DNA from: Acidobacteriota bacterium
GTDB taxonomy: Bacteria > Acidobacteriota > Terriglobia > Bryobacterales > Bryobacteraceae
DNA length: 60,026 nucleotides
NCBI GenBank assembly: GCA_018268835.1
Contig: JAFDVU010000017.1
Span: 1-60,026, forward strand
Reading direction: 5' to 3'
Shown: piece by piece, positions 23,207-31,636 of the stretch
Position numbering within the stretch: the stretch's first letter is position 1
How the letters are laid out: the number at the start of each line of letters is the position of its first letter
Notes under the pieces: generated by a model
Databases searched by the model: none
The model's input: the letters and a program-made list of their open reading frames with translations, nothing else
What the model was told of the DNA's origin: nothing
Made by a program: the position numbers and the translations under genes

Positions 23207-23351
23207 GGTGGAGTCCGTTCACAAACAAGAGTTGACTTCCGGTTACAAAGTGCACTTACCACGAGTAAGATCATACCCCAGGTCCAAGTCCGTGCCCGCG
23301 AATATCGAGCGGTGCGTGCCGCTGCAACGTGGACACATCCATGCAGGGGGT

Positions 23352-25574
23352 TCAATTCGCAGGAATGGCGGCGGGCCGCCAGTCGCTTCCCCAACGCGAC
23401 GGAGCCGGTCCCATTCTGAACTTCAGTGTGGCGCCGGACTGGATCTGCTCCCAGGTAATGAGGGGTTCGTTCAGGGGTTTTCCGTCGAGCGTGGCGGACT
23501 GAATGTAGAGGTTCCTGGGTGAGACATCCTCGGCGATGACGCGGAAGGTCTTCCCGCTTTGCAGCCTGATGCTCATCGCGCTGTACATGGGACTGCCGAT
23601 CATGTACTCGCCGCCGGCCGGGTTAACCGGGTAGAAGCCCATCGCCGTAAACAGCAGCCAGGCGGACATCTGGCCGCAATCGTCGTCGCCATCGAGGCCC
23701 CCCGCGTCGTAGCCGTACTCGGCGGCGGCGATCTCGCGCACCTTGGCCTGGGTTTTCCACGGCTGCCCGGCGAAGTCATACAGGTACCCGTAGTGGTGGC
23801 TGGGTTCGTTGTTGTGCACGTTGTGTCCACCGCTGAAATGCGCGTCGAGCTTGGCGGCGTACGCTTCTCTGCCGCCCATGAGTTGGATCAGTCCCGCCTG
23901 ATCGTGCAGGGGCGACCAGGTGTAGACCCAGGCATCGCCTTCGGTCCAACCCGCGGCCGAACGATTTCCCGGCGTATCGCGCGGGCCGCCCAGGGGCGCC
24001 CACCGGCCATCGGACGTTTTACCGTTCATGAGCCCGAGGGCGGGATTGAACAGATTGCGATCGTTCAGGGAACGGCGGAGGAAGAACCGGTAATCGTCTT
24101 CGCGGCCCAGGGCTTTCGCGATCTGCGCCACGCACCAGTCGTCGTAGCTGTCCTCCAGGGTGCGGGAGGAGGCTTCATCGATCTTATCGGTGGGGATGTA
24201 ACCGAGCTGTTTGTAGTAAGTCAGTCCGGCCCGGGCTTCATAGGGCGTTCCTTCTTCTCGGTCCAGCCAGCGCCGCGAAGTGTCTCCGACCGGCGGAGTC
24301 ATGGCGTCCTTGTAGACGGCCTTCCAGGCAAGTTCGCGATCGAAGCCGCGGAAGCCTTTGCGGATCGCCTCGGCGACCAGCGAATCGGCGTGGGTGCCGA
24401 TCATGATGTTGGTGTACGACGGGTTCGGCCATTTCGGCATCCATCCGCCTTCCTGGAAGTTCTGGAGCAGCGCCGTGATCATGCCGTCGATGCGCTCCGG
24501 GGCAAACAGGGTGAGCAGGCTGTTTTCAGCGCGGAACGTGTCCCAGATGGAATATGCCGTGTAACTTTCGCCGGTGTGTATCCGATCGTCGAAGGCACTG
24601 TAGTATCGGCCGTATTCGGAAAACACCCGCGGGTAGAGCAGCGCGTGATACAGCGCGGTATAGAGGCGGGTCTTTTCGCGATCTGTGGCGCCCTCCACTT
24701 CGAGCCGGTCCAGTTTTTCCGCCCAGGCGGAATGCAGTTTGGCGCGCACAGCGTCGAAATTCCAGTCCGGGATCTCGCGCAGCAGATTCGCGCGGGCCTG
24801 TTCGATGCTCAGGAACGATGTGCCGACGCGGACTTCCACCACCTCGCCGGGGCGGAATTCGGCAAACGCTCCCCGGCTTGCGGACGCGTCTTTATTCTCC
24901 AAACCGTACGTCCCGGTGTTCCGCGGAGCCTGCCGGAACTGGACCACGAAGTAGCCCTTGAAGTTCGGCAGCTTATACGGCCCCAGGTGCGCATCCATGC
25001 GGTGAGGGTTATAGCCGGTGATCTCGCCCGCCTTTCGATCCACCGCGGCGAAGCCCGGGACGCCCGGCCGCGAGCTTTCGACGAGCACGCGCGCGACGCC
25101 CGCGCCGGGAAACCGGAAGCGGAAGAACGCGCAACGCTCCGTGGCCGTCATCTCGGCGCGGATGCGCGCGCCTTCGGCGGTGCGGAGGGACACGGCGTAG
25201 TAATCCGGGCTCGCGGTTTCGTCGGAGTGTGAGAACGCCATCCGGCGCGCCTCCGGCGTGGTCTGAAGTCCGCCGGTCTGCGGCATCAGAGTGACATACC
25301 CGTAGTCACCCATCCAGATGGCCGGCTGATGGGTGCCGATGAAGCCGGTAATGGCCGGGTCGTCGTACTCATAGGACGTGACGCTGATCTTGTTCTGCCG
25401 CGTCTGGGGCGTCCAGTTCGTCATGGCGAACGGAGGGGAGACAAACGGCATGGTCCCACCGTAGCCGATGCTGCTTCTCCGCGTTCCGATCAGCGGATTC
25501 ACGTACGTCAGCGGATCCCGGCCGGCGGGGAAAAGCGCTGAGACAAAAAGGAGACAGAGCAAAAGTCGAGGCAT
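23352..25574 (-). CDS. GH92 family alpha-mannosidase
   Basis: This 740-residue secreted glycoside hydrolase belongs to family 92, which are calcium-dependent exo-alpha-mannosidases, mostly alpha-1,2. A signal peptide (MPRLLLCLLFVSALFPAG) is followed by the family N-terminal block YVNPLIGT and SYEYDDPAITGFIGTHQP. The catalytic-acid region is TEGDAWVYTW with Glu545. The base and metal-site region is DGDDDCGQMSAWLLF (Asp630-Asp632), followed by GFYPVNPAGGEYMIGSP. Length is normal for the family. It is in a minus-strand run with a Gfo/Idh gene, a DUF1080 gene, an SGNH hydrolase and a sulfatase. Likely substrates are mannan or high-mannose N-glycans. Confidence 0.92.
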   Translation of the reverse strand: MPRLLLCLLFVSALFPAGRDPLTYVNPLIGTRRSSIGYGGTMPFVSPPFAMTNWTPQTRQNKISVTSYEYDDPAITGFIGTHQPAIWMGDYGYVTLMPQTGGLQTTPEARRMAFSHSDETASPDYYAVSLRTAEGARIRAEMTATERCAFFRFRFPGAGVARVLVESSRPGVPGFAAVDRKAGEITGYNPHRMDAHLGPYKLPNFKGYFVVQFRQAPRNTGTYGLENKDASASRGAFAEFRPGEVVEVRVGTSFLSIEQARANLLREIPDWNFDAVRAKLHSAWAEKLDRLEVEGATDREKTRLYTALYHALLYPRVFSEYGRYYSAFDDRIHTGESYTAYSIWDTFRAENSLLTLFAPERIDGMITALLQNFQEGGWMPKWPNPSYTNIMIGTHADSLVAEAIRKGFRGFDRELAWKAVYKDAMTPPVGDTSRRWLDREEGTPYEARAGLTYYKQLGYIPTDKIDEASSRTLEDSYDDWCVAQIAKALGREDDYRFFLRRSLNDRNLFNPALGLMNGKTSDGRWAPLGGPRDTPGNRSAAGWTEGDAWVYTWSPLHDQAGLIQLMGGREAYAAKLDAHFSGGHNVHNNEPSHHYGYLYDFAGQPWKTQAKVREIAAAEYGYDAGGLDGDDDCGQMSAWLLFTAMGFYPVNPAGGEYMIGSPMYSAMSIRLQSGKTFRVIAEDVSPRNLYIQSATLDGKPLNEPLITWEQIQSGATLKFRMGPAPSRWGSDWRPAAIPAN

Positions 25575-25632
25575 GGATGACCCACAGGTATTTTAGCGGC
25601 TCGCCGAAGCCAACCCGGCCGTGCGCTCCGGC

Positions 25633-26319
25633 CTACTTGAGCACCCGGATCTTGATATTGCGGAACCACACTTCGCTGTGGTGATTCTGTAGCGAGATGG
25701 GGCTGTCCTTCGGCGCGATGCCCGGATAGTGCTTCTGCACCTCGGGCGCGTCCAGGCGGAACTCCACGATCCTCGTGCCATTCAGCCAGTGCTCCACGCG
25801 TGCGCCGTCCACCACCAGCCGGGAATGGTTGAAGGCATCGACCTTCGCCGGCACCTTCGGCTCCGGCGCGAAGATCGAGTAGAGCGCCCCGGCCACCCGC
25901 GATGGCGACGACGCCGCGTCCGGGTTCGCATCGTCGGCAAGCTGATACTCCAGGCCGCGCGCCCGCGCCTGCCGCCCCTGTTTGTTATTCCACTCGTCCA
26001 CTTTCTGGATGAGGTACTTTACGCCCGAGTTTCCCTTGGCGTGCATCATCCAGTCCCACTCCAGTTCAAAGGAGCGGAATGTCTCCACCGTGCGGATGTC
26101 CTGAAATCCGTTGTCGCGCGGGATCGCCTTCAGGCACTCGTTCTCGATGGTCCAGCAGTTCGCCGGAAACGGCTTCCCCGTGATCTCGACCCACCCGTTC
26201 GTCGTTTTCCCGTCGAAGAGCAGGCGCCACCCGTGCGCCTGCTCTTCCGGTGTCAGCCGGTTTACATCCCCCGCGGCGCACACCATCGCCGCAATCAGCC
26301 CCACATACAGAACTCGCAT
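25633..26319 (-). CDS. DUF1080 protein (3-keto-disaccharide hydrolase family)
   Basis: This 228-residue secreted protein has a jelly-roll DUF1080 domain (3-keto-disaccharide hydrolase family). A short signal (MRVLYVGLIAAMVCAAG) is followed by WRLLFDGKTTNGW, FELEWDWMMHAKGNSGVKY, GLEYQLADD, VVDGARVEHWLNGTRI and the closing SEVWFRNIKIR, all typical of the family. Members cleave glycosides already oxidised at C3. The neighbouring Gfo/Idh gene, 24 bases upstream, could supply that oxidation. Probably periplasmic. Confidence 0.88.
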   Translation of the reverse strand: MRVLYVGLIAAMVCAAGDVNRLTPEEQAHGWRLLFDGKTTNGWVEITGKPFPANCWTIENECLKAIPRDNGFQDIRTVETFRSFELEWDWMMHAKGNSGVKYLIQKVDEWNNKQGRQARARGLEYQLADDANPDAASSPSRVAGALYSIFAPEPKVPAKVDAFNHSRLVVDGARVEHWLNGTRIVEFRLDAPEVQKHYPGIAPKDSPISLQNHHSEVWFRNIKIRVLK

Positions 26320-26343
26320 TGTCCCTCTTGTGTCAACCGCGCG

Positions 26344-27483
26344 TCAGATCTCGCCGAACTCCTTCTTCCACACGGCTTCGCCCGACCGGTACATCGCCGT
26401 CCGCCCCAGGATCGCAAACAGCGTGCTGATGGCCGACCGTTCCGCCACGTTCTCCACCTTTCCGGTTTCGATGCGCGTCAGGAACGCCTCGATGCCGTCG
26501 TAGGTGATGTCGCGCGGCGAATTGATGGTCTCCGCGTTGCCCAGACCCTTGTGATGGATCATGCGCGCCCGCGAGGTTTCGATCGTCCCCTTGGTCCCGG
26601 TGAACTCCTCGCCGATGTGGTTGAAGCCCCGCGGCGTGAGTTGGTTGGCCTCGTAGTTCACGTGCATGCCGTTGGGGAACTCCATCGTCAGGTTCAGGTG
26701 ATCGCTGATGTCCATCGTGGTTCGCACCTTGCGCCCGCACATCCCCAGCACCCGCACCGGACGCGCGTTGAGGAACCAGTGCAGCACGTCGAAGTTATGG
26801 CAATCCTGCTCCACGATGATGTCGCCGGAGTATTCGCGGTAGCAGAACCAGTTGCGCAGTTTCTCGGTCTTCGGATCGTCGTACTGCTTGCGCGTGAACG
26901 GGTCGTTGGCGATCCAGAAGCCGCGCGCGGCCGCCAATTCGCCGATCTGCCCTTCCTGAACGCGCTTATAGGCCTCCAGGTAGACCGGGCCGTAGCGCTG
27001 CTGAAAGCCAAACGCGACATCCTTCTTCGGGTCGACCTTCTTCGATGCGGCGATCACACGCTTCACGCCCGGCAGGTCGACGCCCGCGGGCTTCTCGCAG
27101 TAGACATGCTTCTTCGCCTGAATCGCCGCTTCCAGCATCCGCGGATGCTCGAACGGCGGAGTCGCGATGAGCACCGCGTCCACATCGCTCGCCAGCAGTT
27201 TTTCGAATTCCTTGTACGTGTTCGGGTTCTGCAGCTTGAGCACCTGCGTGGCGTTCTCGATGCGGTCCGGGAACAGGTCGCACAGCGCCGTCACCTGCGC
27301 GCGCTTGTCGCCGTGGAAAATCGTGGCGTCGTAGGTGCCGCGTCCGCCGCACCCGATCATCCCGACCGTGATCTTCGAATTGGCCTGGTAGCCGCGCACC
27401 GTCTGGGGCGCAAGAATCGTGAAGGTGGTGGCTGCGGCCGCGCCGCCCCTCCGGATCAAGTCGCGACGAGAGATAGAATTCAA
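26344..27483 (-). CDS. Exported Gfo/Idh/MocA family oxidoreductase
   Basis: This 379-residue oxidoreductase has a twin-arginine leader (SRRDLIRRGGAAAAT). The Rossmann motif is GMIGCGGRGTYD and the family motif is YCEKPAGVDLPGV. YREYSGDIIVEQDCHNFDVLHWF is the conserved C-terminal-domain substrate segment. The start is TTG at 27483 with GGAGG nine bases upstream, and a TATAAT on this strand at 27505-27510. Directly followed by a DUF1080 gene, it is a good candidate for C3 oxidation of a sugar or glycoside before cleavage. It shares little sequence with the other Gfo/Idh protein at 14.8 kb beyond the family motifs. Confidence 0.87.
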   Translation of the reverse strand: MNSISRRDLIRRGGAAAATTFTILAPQTVRGYQANSKITVGMIGCGGRGTYDATIFHGDKRAQVTALCDLFPDRIENATQVLKLQNPNTYKEFEKLLASDVDAVLIATPPFEHPRMLEAAIQAKKHVYCEKPAGVDLPGVKRVIAASKKVDPKKDVAFGFQQRYGPVYLEAYKRVQEGQIGELAAARGFWIANDPFTRKQYDDPKTEKLRNWFCYREYSGDIIVEQDCHNFDVLHWFLNARPVRVLGMCGRKVRTTMDISDHLNLTMEFPNGMHVNYEANQLTPRGFNHIGEEFTGTKGTIETSRARMIHHKGLGNAETINSPRDITYDGIEAFLTRIETGKVENVAERSAISTLFAILGRTAMYRSGEAVWKKEFGEI

Positions 27484-27504
27484 GGGTTGAGACCTCCAGA
27501 TCGG

Positions 27505-27510
27505 ATTATA
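27505..27510 (-). promoter_or_regulatory. TATAAT -10 candidate for the minus-strand Gfo/Idh operon
   Basis: The minus strand reads TATAAT here, 21 bases before the TTG start of the Gfo/Idh gene and just before its GGAGG. Only 32 bases separate this gene from the divergent S46 peptidase, so the -35 region would lie inside the peptidase gene. The peptidase ATG at 27516 has no ribosome binding site in this gap. Confidence 0.45.
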
Positions 27511-27515
27511 TAGTT

Positions 27516-29579
27516 ATGCACGTCCCCGTGGCGCGCGTCGCGCCTCTGTTGTTCGCACTCGTCCTTGCCCGCGCCGACGAAGGCAAGTGGACCCCCCGGC
27601 AGATCCTTCAGTTCGAACCCGCCACTCTGCGCCAGATGGGCCTGCGACTTCCGCTCTCCCGCCTGTGGGATCCGGCGCGCGGCACCGGGTTGCTCGCCGC
27701 CACGCTCTCTACCGGCGGCTGCTCCGGAGGGTTCGTCACCGCGACCGGGCTCTTCCTCACAAACCACCACTGCCTGTTCGGCATCATCCAGGAACACAGC
27801 CGTCCGGGGCGCGACCTGATCACCGATGGATTCCTGGCCCGCACCCCCGATGAGGAACTGCGCGGCAAGTCCGCGCGCATCACCGTGCCGCACCGCTTTA
27901 CCGATGTCACCGGCGACATCGCCGCCGCCGCCTCCGCGGCGCGCAACGATCTCGGCCGCGAACGCGCCATCCAGGTCCGCGAGAAGCAGTTGATCGCCGC
28001 CTGCGAACAGACCCCCGGGATGCGCTGCCAGGTGGCCGCGTTCGATGGCGGGCTCGAGTACGTGCTGATCGAGTCCATCGAACTCACCGACATCCGGCTG
28101 GTCTACGCGCCGCCGCGCGCCATCGGCGAATTCGGCGGCGAGCCCGACAATTTCCGCTGGCCGCGCCACACCGGCGATTTCGCCATGGGCCGCGCCTACA
28201 AGGACGGCAAACCCTACCGCCCCGAGTTCTTCTTCCCGATTTCCCGCGCCGGCGTCGCGCCCGGCGATTTCGTCATGGTGCTCGGCTACCCCGGCCGCAC
28301 CATGCGCTCCATGACCGCCGGTGAAATGGCCAATGAGCGCGACTTCCGCTTCACCTTGCGGGAATCGCTCTACGGCGAATGGATCCGCCTGCTTGAAGAG
28401 ACCACCACGAGCAGCCCGGAGGGCGCCATCCGGGTCGCCGCCGTCCTCAAGACCCTGAATAACAGCCACACCAACGCGATGGGTCAACTCGCCGGACTCG
28501 CCCGCGGCCGCATCATCGAAAAGCAGCAGGCGTCGGACGCCGCCGTCGTCGCGTGGGCGCGAGGCAAGAACCAGTGGAACGACGCGCTACGCGCGAAGAG
28601 CGAACTCGACCGCCTCGCCGGGGAGCGGCGCTCCGTGGCCACCAGGGACTTCCTCTTCCAGGCAATGCGCCCCGGCCCCATCGCGCTACGCCACGCGACC
28701 ACGCTGGTGCGCCTTGCCGCCGAGCGCGCGAAGTCCGATGCCGATCGCGACAGCGAGTACCAGGCGCGCCAGTGGCCCGGACTGCGGAATACCCTGGAGC
28801 GCGAGCAGACCAGCTTCTACCGTCCCGCCGACCAGGCCCTTTTCGCCGCGTGGCTAGCCCGCGCCCGCGCGCTTGCCCCCAGCGAGCGCATCTCCGCCGT
28901 GGACGCCTACACCGGGGATGCCGCCGCGCTCTACACCGGCACCAGGGTCACCGATCTCGCCGAACGCATGAAGATGTTCGACGAGACGCCCGAACAACTG
29001 CACGCGCGCCACGACCCGCTGCTCGAATTCGCCTTCGCGCTCGACCGCGACCTGCGCGCCTGGCAGGCCGAAACCAGCGCCTACGACGGCGCCGTCGCGA
29101 GCCTGCGCCCCCTGTGGCGCCGCGTCGTAATCGCGCACGCGGGCAAGCCCGTCGCGCCCGATGCCAACTCCACCCTGCGCGTCAGTCTCGCCCACGTCAA
29201 GGGCTACGTGCCGCGCGACGGCGTCCAGTACCTGCCGTTTACCACTCTCGCCGGCATGATCGAGAAGAACACCGGCGCCGATCCCTTCGCCGTCCCGCCC
29301 ATGATCCTGGAAGCCGCGCGCCGCGTGGATGCCAGGGCGGTGACGCTCGATTTTCTCTCCGACGCCGACACAACCGGCGGCAATTCGGGCAGTCCGGTGG
29401 TCAACGGCAGGGGCGAACTGGTCGGACTCAACTTCGACCGGGTGTGGGAGAACGTGGCCAACGACTTCGGCTACAACCCGGAAATCGCCCGTAACATCAG
29501 CGTGGACATCCGCTTCTTCCTGTGGCTGCTGCGCGATGTGCAGCACGCCGACACGCTGCTGAAGGAACTCGGCCAGTAG
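27516..29579 (+). CDS. S46 family dipeptidyl-peptidase (DPP11-like specificity residue)
   Basis: This is a 687-residue exopeptidase of family S46 (DPP7/DPP11), which removes dipeptides from the N-terminus of oligopeptides in the periplasm. A signal peptide is followed by GGFVTATGLFLTNHHC with the catalytic His at 84 or 85, WPRHTGDFAMGRAY with the conserved Asp, and TGGNSGSPVVN with catalytic Ser624. Eighteen residues after that serine, GLNFDR places Arg642 where DPP11 has the arginine that selects Asp or Glu at P1, while DPP7 has glycine (from memory of the Porphyromonas enzymes). The gene is divergent from the Gfo/Idh gene and followed closely by a convergent cupin gene. Confidence 0.9.
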   Translation: MHVPVARVAPLLFALVLARADEGKWTPRQILQFEPATLRQMGLRLPLSRLWDPARGTGLLAATLSTGGCSGGFVTATGLFLTNHHCLFGIIQEHSRPGRDLITDGFLARTPDEELRGKSARITVPHRFTDVTGDIAAAASAARNDLGRERAIQVREKQLIAACEQTPGMRCQVAAFDGGLEYVLIESIELTDIRLVYAPPRAIGEFGGEPDNFRWPRHTGDFAMGRAYKDGKPYRPEFFFPISRAGVAPGDFVMVLGYPGRTMRSMTAGEMANERDFRFTLRESLYGEWIRLLEETTTSSPEGAIRVAAVLKTLNNSHTNAMGQLAGLARGRIIEKQQASDAAVVAWARGKNQWNDALRAKSELDRLAGERRSVATRDFLFQAMRPGPIALRHATTLVRLAAERAKSDADRDSEYQARQWPGLRNTLEREQTSFYRPADQALFAAWLARARALAPSERISAVDAYTGDAAALYTGTRVTDLAERMKMFDETPEQLHARHDPLLEFAFALDRDLRAWQAETSAYDGAVASLRPLWRRVVIAHAGKPVAPDANSTLRVSLAHVKGYVPRDGVQYLPFTTLAGMIEKNTGADPFAVPPMILEAARRVDARAVTLDFLSDADTTGGNSGSPVVNGRGELVGLNFDRVWENVANDFGYNPEIARNISVDIRFFLWLLRDVQHADTLLKELGQ

Positions 29580-29586
29580 CGACGCT

Positions 29587-29997
29587 TCACCGCGCAGGCT
29601 GCTTGGCCTCGATATAGATCATTTCCGCCGCGGCTCCGTTGTTGGTGATGCGGTGGCGCTTGGCTTCCATCCATCGGGTCCGCCCGGCGCCGAGCGTGAT
29701 CTCGAAGGTGTAGCCGACCGGGTTGGTTACGGTCAGCCGGCACGCGGTGACGCAGACCAGCACGCCGTTGCGCGCGTCGTGCATGGGCAGCGATTCGCCC
29801 GGACCCAGGGTGATGCGCAGGACTCGCACGCGCTCGTTCTCTTCCTCCACCCGCACGTGGCTCGTGTCCAGCTTGGCCAGGTCGCGGATGGGACTGTCGT
29901 GCGCGATCAGGTCGGGCGGGAAGGTCGGGACACGGGGCCGATTCTGCGCCCCGGCAGCCAGGCAGAGTGCGAAGACGATCCAGGCGCGGCACGGCAT
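29587..29997 (-). CDS. Small secreted cupin-like protein
   Basis: This 136-residue protein has a signal peptide (MPCRAWIVFALCLAAGAQ) and a single cupin-like domain. RVLRITLGPGESLPMHDAR resembles cupin motif 1, though with one histidine rather than the usual HxH, and MEAKRHRITNNGAAAEMIYIEAK resembles motif 2. Metal binding is therefore uncertain. It is convergent with the S46 gene (7 bases apart) and divergent from the DUF1549 gene. Function unknown. Confidence 0.6.
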   Translation of the reverse strand: MPCRAWIVFALCLAAGAQNRPRVPTFPPDLIAHDSPIRDLAKLDTSHVRVEEENERVRVLRITLGPGESLPMHDARNGVLVCVTACRLTVTNPVGYTFEITLGAGRTRWMEAKRHRITNNGAAAEMIYIEAKQPAR

Positions 29998-30020
29998 AGA
30001 CGATTCCCGACAATAGTTTA

Positions 30021-30040
30021 CGACTTTTTCCCAAAAGTCG
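30021..30040. repeat. 8-bp inverted repeat in a divergent promoter region
   Basis: CGACTTTT and AAAAGTCG are perfect inverted repeats around the four-base loop TCCC. They lie in the 71-base gap between the divergent cupin and DUF1549 genes. They could be a regulator-binding site or a leader hairpin of the DUF1549 gene; the sequence alone does not decide. Confidence 0.5.
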
Positions 30041-30068
30041 GGTTAAAAGAAGAAGTACGGGCCTGATT

Positions 30069-31619
30069 ATGTGGAAACTGCTGTTCTCCTGGGTGCTGCT
30101 GGCCGCCACGGCGACGGCCGCGGGCAGCCCATCGGTGTTCGAGACCCCCGGCGCGCCCGCGCCCCGCAACCACATCGACGAACTGGTCTTCTCCCACCTG
30201 AAGCAACTTGGCATCCAGCCGGCGGGCCTCTCCTCCGACGCGGTCTTCCTGCGCCGCGTCTACTTGGACACCACCGGCACCCTGCCCACCGCCGGCGAAG
30301 CCTCCGAATTCCTCGCCGACGCCTCCGCGGACAAGCGCGCGGTCCTCATCGACCGGCTCTTGGAGCGTCCGGAATTCGCCGATTACCAGGCCATGCGCTG
30401 GAGCGACCTGTTGCGCGTCAAGGCCGAGTTTCCCATCAACCTCTGGCCCAACGCCGCCCAGGCATACTACCACTGGCTGCGCAACGCCATCCGCGAAAAC
30501 CTGCCCTACGACGAGTTCGCGCGCCATCTGCTCACCGACAGCGGCAGCAACTTCCGACAGCCGCCGGTGAACTTCCACCGCGCGATGCAGAACCGCCAAC
30601 CGCAAGCCATCGCGCAGGCGGTGGCGCTGGCGTTCATGGGCGCGCGCGCCGATAAATGGCCGAAGCAGCGGCTGGCCGATATGGCGCAGTTCTTCTCGCG
30701 CGTCCAATACAAGGCGACCGGCGAGTGGAAAGAGGAGATCGTGCAACTCGCGCCGGCGACCACTCCCCTGGCCGCGACGTTGCCCGACGGCACGGCGGCG
30801 CGCATCGCGCCCGAAGCTGATCCGCGCGAGGCGTTCGCCGCGTGGCTGATCGAGCCCAAGAACCCGTGGTTCGCCCGCGCCGAAGCCAACCGCGTGTGGG
30901 CGTGGCTGCTCGGCCGCGGCATCGTGGAAGAGCCGGACGATATCCGCGACGATAACCCGCCGGAGAATCCCGAACTGCTGGCGTATCTCTCGCAGGAACT
31001 TTCCGGAGCGAAGTTCGATGTGCGCCGGCTCTATCGCCTGATCCTCAATTCGAGCACCTACCAGCTTTCGCCGGTGCCGCGCGATTCGAATCCCGATGCG
31101 GCCGCGCACTTCGCCTGTTACCCGCTGCGCCGCCTCGATGCCGAGGTGCTGATCGACGCGCTCAACCAGATCACCGGGACAGGCGAAAACTACTCCAGCG
31201 CCATTCCCGAGCCCTACACCTGGATGCCGGACGACCAGCGCGCCATTGCGCTGCCCGACGGCAGCATCACCAGCAGTTTCCTGGAGCTGTTCGGCCGCCC
31301 GGCGCGCGATACCGGGCTCGAAGCCGAGCGTAACAACCGCATCAGCGACGACCAGCGCCTGCACATGCTCAACTCCAGCCACGTGCTGAACAAGATCGGG
31401 CAGGGACCGGCCATGCAGGCGCTCATCCGCGCCAACGCCCGCAATCCGCGGGAACTGGTCAACCAGTTGTACCTGACGATTCTTTCGCGCTATCCGAGCC
31501 CCGAGGAGTTGCGCACCGTGACGGAACACTCGCGTACCGCCACTGCCAAGGGAGCCGCCGCCGCGGTGGACCTGGCCTGGGCTTTGATCAACAGCACGGA
31601 GTTTCTCTACCGGCACTGA
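30069..31619 (+). CDS. DUF1549/DUF1553 domain-containing protein
   Basis: This 516-residue secreted protein has a signal peptide (MWKLLFSWVLLAATATAAG), a DUF1549 domain (HIDELVFSHLKQLGI and RRVYLDTTGTLPT, to about residue 230) and a DUF1553 domain (AWLIEPKNPWFARAEANRVWAWLLGRGIVE to the end, with LYRLILNSSTYQLS). Larger relatives in planctomycetes carry a cytochrome-c-like domain or a concanavalin-like insert; this one lacks them. No enzyme activity is established. It begins a DUF1549-DUF1501-PPC cassette and is separated from the next gene by 17 bases, so the three are probably one operon. Confidence 0.85.
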   Translation: MWKLLFSWVLLAATATAAGSPSVFETPGAPAPRNHIDELVFSHLKQLGIQPAGLSSDAVFLRRVYLDTTGTLPTAGEASEFLADASADKRAVLIDRLLERPEFADYQAMRWSDLLRVKAEFPINLWPNAAQAYYHWLRNAIRENLPYDEFARHLLTDSGSNFRQPPVNFHRAMQNRQPQAIAQAVALAFMGARADKWPKQRLADMAQFFSRVQYKATGEWKEEIVQLAPATTPLAATLPDGTAARIAPEADPREAFAAWLIEPKNPWFARAEANRVWAWLLGRGIVEEPDDIRDDNPPENPELLAYLSQELSGAKFDVRRLYRLILNSSTYQLSPVPRDSNPDAAAHFACYPLRRLDAEVLIDALNQITGTGENYSSAIPEPYTWMPDDQRAIALPDGSITSSFLELFGRPARDTGLEAERNNRISDDQRLHMLNSSHVLNKIGQGPAMQALIRANARNPRELVNQLYLTILSRYPSPEELRTVTEHSRTATAKGAAAAVDLAWALINSTEFLYRH

Positions 31620-31636
31620 GCCGGAAGGAGCCGATC

